Positions 5,029 through 6,375 of a stretch of DNA of 6,375 nt are shown in pieces; positions within the stretch are counted from its first letter, which is position 1; each line of letters opens with the position of its first letter. Both the position numbers and the translations under genes were made by a program. The stretch is taken from positions 1 through 6,375 of the forward strand of contig UQXK01000067.1 of assembly GCA_900544985.1 (NCBI GenBank), given 5' to 3'. The stretch comes from an uncultured Eubacteriales bacterium. Its GTDB lineage: Bacteria; Bacillota; Clostridia; Oscillospirales; CAG-272. The notes beneath the pieces were generated by a model that saw nothing but the letters and a program-made list of their open reading frames with translations, was not told the DNA's origin and made no database searches.

Positions 5029-5313
5029 TTATTCGGCAGCGGCAACTACTTTAACGCGTTTTTTGTTGCCGGAAATACGCTCGAATTTAACTGTTCCGTC
5101 GATAAGAGCGAAAAGCGTATCGTCTTTGCCTATGCCGACACCTGTGCCGGGACGAACGTTTGTGCCTCTCTGACGAACTATTATATTGCCCGCGATAACG
5201 CTTTCGCCGTCAAATTTTTTGACGCCGAGTCTCTGTGCGTTACTGTCGCGTCCGTTTTTTGTAGAACCAACGCCTTTTTTGTGAGCAAAAAATTGCAAGC
5301 CTAACTTTAACAC
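5029..5313 (-). CDS. rpmA: 50S ribosomal protein L27 (with cleavable N-terminal extension)
   Basis: The product has 94 residues. The start is GTG 5313, set 8 bases after a strong GGAGG (5322-5326), and it yields the expected MLKLGLQFF beginning. L27 is a large-subunit protein whose N-terminus reaches the peptidyl transferase centre. Typical family segments are KNGRDSNAQRLGVK (19-32), RQRGT (47-51) and DDTLFALIDGTVKFE (64-78). The N-terminus carries the Firmicute extension: MLKLGLQFF followed by AHKKG. In Staphylococcus aureus the equivalent site is cut after the second F by Prp, exposing the functional N-terminus. The gene for Prp lies immediately upstream (31-base gap), so the same maturation is expected here, between residues 9 and 10. 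It is the last gene of the operon. Confidence 0.97.
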   Translation of the reverse strand: MLKLGLQFFAHKKGVGSTKNGRDSNAQRLGVKKFDGESVIAGNIIVRQRGTNVRPGTGVGIGKDDTLFALIDGTVKFERISGNKKRVKVVAAAE

Positions 5314-5344
5314 TTAAAACACCTCCGTTAATTTGTAAAATGAA

Positions 5345-5701
5345 TCAGAATTCTTTTTTGACAAGGTCTACGTCAAGATAGTCATAATAATCTTCAAGCA
5401 TGTCCATGAGTTGCAGGTAATAACCTTGTATAACTCCCGAAACTGCGTACCTTTTTGTCGGATCGTTTTCGTAATCCGGAAGAGCCGATTTTACTCTTAC
5501 AGAGACATCTGCCGTTTTGTCGTCTATCGTGTAGTCGACATCGCAGGCAAAAACCACTTCTATCGTATTTATTACGAGCATCGTCATCGCCGATACGGCG
5601 GAGCATACGATATCTTTTCCGGCTTCGTCGTATCCGGCATGACCAGAAACATCAAAACCGTAATAGTGGTTGTCGTTTTCGTAAAATACTACCTTGATCA
5701 T
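5345..5701 (-). CDS. prp: Ribosomal-processing cysteine protease Prp
   Basis: The product has 118 residues, in the usual size range of Prp (YsxB, formerly a DUF464-type protein). The motif GHAGYDEAGKDIVCSAVS (20-37) contains the catalytic pair His21 and Cys33, equivalent to His22 and Cys34 of the S. aureus enzyme. The protein is cytosolic, with an acidic, Tyr-rich C-terminus (DMLEDYYDYLDVD). Its known job is to remove the N-terminal extension of L27, and the extended L27 gene is next in the operon. ATG 5701 lies only 8 bases after the rplU stop. I see no clear Shine-Dalgarno sequence there, so translation probably depends on coupling to L21, which would tie protease level to L21 synthesis. 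Confidence 0.95.
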   Translation of the reverse strand: MIKVVFYENDNHYYGFDVSGHAGYDEAGKDIVCSAVSAMTMLVINTIEVVFACDVDYTIDDKTADVSVRVKSALPDYENDPTKRYAVSGVIQGYYLQLMDMLEDYYDYLDVDLVKKEF

Positions 5702-5709
5702 GATTTCAG

Positions 5710-6021
5710 TTAGCAGCCGACGATCTTATCGATCTGTACTTTTGTATAGGGCTGTCTGTGACCTATCTTCTTTTTCTCGTTCTTTTTGGATTTGTATTTA
5801 AGAACGTGAATCTTTTTGCCTTTGCCGTTCTTCAAAACCTTTGCAGTGACATAAGCATCTTTAACGGTGGGCGCGCCGACAACGAAGTTGTCGCCGGAAA
5901 TAGCGAGAACTGTGTCAAATTTGACATCCTCACCCTCGGAAGCTTCGAGTTTTTCAACGAAAACTACGTCGCCTTCCTTAACTTTGTACTGCTTTCCGCC
6001 TGTTACTATTATTGCGAACAT
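5710..6021 (-). CDS. rplU: 50S ribosomal protein L21
   Basis: The product has 103 residues, the normal length. ATG 6021 gives the family start MFAIIVTGGKQYKV. An in-frame ATG at 6045 would place the ribosome-binding site inside the gene and is rejected. The SD-like AGAGGTG (6032-6038) is about 10 bases upstream. The C-terminal signature is present: KYKSKKNEKKKIGHRQPYTKV lies at about 75-95. L21 binds 23S rRNA in the large subunit. It is the first gene of rplU-prp-rpmA and is preceded by a structured leader and a clear promoter. Confidence 0.97.
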   Translation of the reverse strand: MFAIIVTGGKQYKVKEGDVVFVEKLEASEGEDVKFDTVLAISGDNFVVGAPTVKDAYVTAKVLKNGKGKKIHVLKYKSKKNEKKKIGHRQPYTKVQIDKIVGC

Positions 6022-6053
6022 TAGTAGAAAGCACCTCTCTTTCATTTACGACT

Positions 6054-6104
6054 CGCTAAATCCGGTAAACACATAAGTGTTTTTTTGCGACCGGATATTA
6101 AGCG
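6054..6104 (-). ncRNA. Structured rplU leader, probable L21-type autoregulatory element
   Basis: Read on the minus strand, three nested helices form one long stem-loop. CGCT (6101-6104) pairs with AGCG (6054-6057), TCCGGT (6090-6095) with ACCGGA (6061-6066), and AAACAC (6077-6082) with GTGTTT (6067-6072) around loop TTAT. It begins almost exactly at the predicted transcription start and ends about 33 bases before ATG 6021. Rfam describes an L21 leader family upstream of rplU in Firmicutes, thought to bind the ribosomal protein for feedback control. Position and shape fit, but I cannot test the consensus here. Confidence 0.6.
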
Positions 6105-6111
6105 GCATATT

Positions 6112-6140
6112 ATTTTACCATAATAATTCTTGTATGTCAA
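6112..6140 (-). promoter_or_regulatory. Promoter of the rplU-prp-rpmA operon
   Basis: On the minus strand TTGACA (6135-6140), a 17-bp spacer and TAAAAT (6112-6117). The consensus -35 and ideal spacing predict strong constitutive transcription starting near 6105, giving a leader of about 84 nt. Repeat copy D begins about 35 bp upstream. Confidence 0.85.
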
Positions 6141-6174
6141 TAATTATTATGGATTTTATAAAGAAATAAATAGC

Positions 6175-6260
6175 GTGTTTTTTGCAAAAGTTTTGCGGAT
6201 TTTTAAGGTGCTTTTTCAAAAGCGCCTTAAAGCAAGGTTTGGAACGCAGTTCCAACATAT
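6175..6260 (+). repeat. Hairpin-rich dispersed repeat, copy D (diverged, partial)
   Basis: Read on plus, this stretch keeps the order seen in copy B: a segment like the B spacer (GCAAAAGTTTTGCGGATT against GCGAAGCTTTTGAGATT), a hairpin at 6205-6228 (AAGGTGCTTTT with AAAAGCGCCTT, one T-G pair), then GGTTTGG leading into TTGGAAC-GCA-GTTCCAA (6239-6255), followed by CATATT and a terminator. The stems differ in sequence from A, B and C but pair in the same places. The left hairpin module is missing. It is not behind any plus-strand gene visible here. Confidence 0.6.
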
Positions 6261-6270
6261 TACGATAATT

Positions 6271-6298
6271 AAAAAGCACGGCGTTGCCGTGCTTTTTT
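6271..6298. terminator. Bidirectional terminator shared by repeat copies C and D
   Basis: AAAAAGCACGGC (6271-6282), loop GTT and GCCGTGCTTTTT (6286-6297), then one more T. The 7-bp GC-rich core is flanked by A-tract and T-tract, so it can terminate both strands. It closes copy D on plus and copy C on minus. Its core CACGGC/GCCGTG matches that of the terminator after copy B. Confidence 0.88.
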
Positions 6299-6375
6299 GT
6301 GTGCATTATAAGTTGGGGCTTCCGCCCCAAACCCCGACACAAAGGACTTTTCGTGAAAAGTCCTTTGGAATCTCA
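6299..6375 (-). repeat. Hairpin-rich dispersed repeat, copy C (cut by window end)
   Basis: On the minus strand it carries the palindrome with arm AAAGGACTTTTC (6341-6366) and TTGGGGC-GGAA-GCCCCAA (6313-6330). It matches copy B over its visible 64 bases with four differences: one at the palindrome centre, one C/G, one T lost in the loop and one G/A. The loop becomes GGAA, a GNRA-type tetraloop. The left hairpin would lie beyond the window. By analogy with A and B a minus-strand gene is expected to end just to the right. Confidence 0.85.

Noticed and set aside
6022..6045. Upstream in-frame start of rplU
   Set aside because: It would include the ribosome-binding site region in the coding sequence and add eight residues before the conserved MFAIIVTGGKQY start.
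6115..6342. 75-codon minus-strand open reading frame
   Set aside because: It spans repeat copies C and D, the shared terminator and the rplU promoter, so it is a by-product of repeat sequence.

Overview
The window looks like chromosomal DNA of a low-to-moderate GC Firmicute, most likely a gut-type clostridium. The evidence is the rplU-prp-rpmA order with an N-terminally extended L27, strong GGAGG ribosome-binding sites, vegetative TTGACA/TATAAT-type promoters, many intrinsic terminators, and an M23 peptidase of a kind I associate with Clostridia. No phage, plasmid, transposase or CRISPR genes are visible.

Left part (1-652): a minus-strand tRNA-Lys(UUU) gene has its own promoter and terminator. 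A divergent, AT-rich intergenic region carries a promoter for the next operon. Then (653-2823) a two-gene plus-strand operon follows: a 407-residue GNAT-like acyltransferase-family protein, translationally coupled by a 4-base overlap to a membrane-anchored alpha/beta hydrolase with a TTG start. Its 3' end runs into a hairpin-rich repeat (copy A) and a terminator.

Middle (3043-4361): a single membrane-anchored M23 (LytM-type) peptidase is followed directly by a second copy of the repeat (copy B) and a bidirectional terminator. That terminator also serves a convergent minus-strand gene for a small four-helix membrane protein (4362-4814).

Right part (4987-6140): the minus-strand ribosomal protein operon rplU (L21) - prp (the cysteine protease that trims L27) - rpmA (L27). 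It has a clear promoter, a structured 5' leader consistent with L21-type autoregulation, and a terminator. Upstream of it (6175-6375) two more copies of the repeat, D on plus and C on minus, meet tail to tail on one shared bidirectional terminator. C runs off the window.

The individual genes are mostly ordinary. The most interesting signal is the repeat family: four copies in 6.4 kb, built of ordered stem-loops whose arms change in a compensatory way between copies. Three are visibly associated with gene 3' ends or terminators, and in one the repeat supplies the last codons and stop of a gene. I do not recognise it as a named family. It resembles REP/BIME-type or MITE-type repeats, or a conserved 3'-UTR RNA structure.
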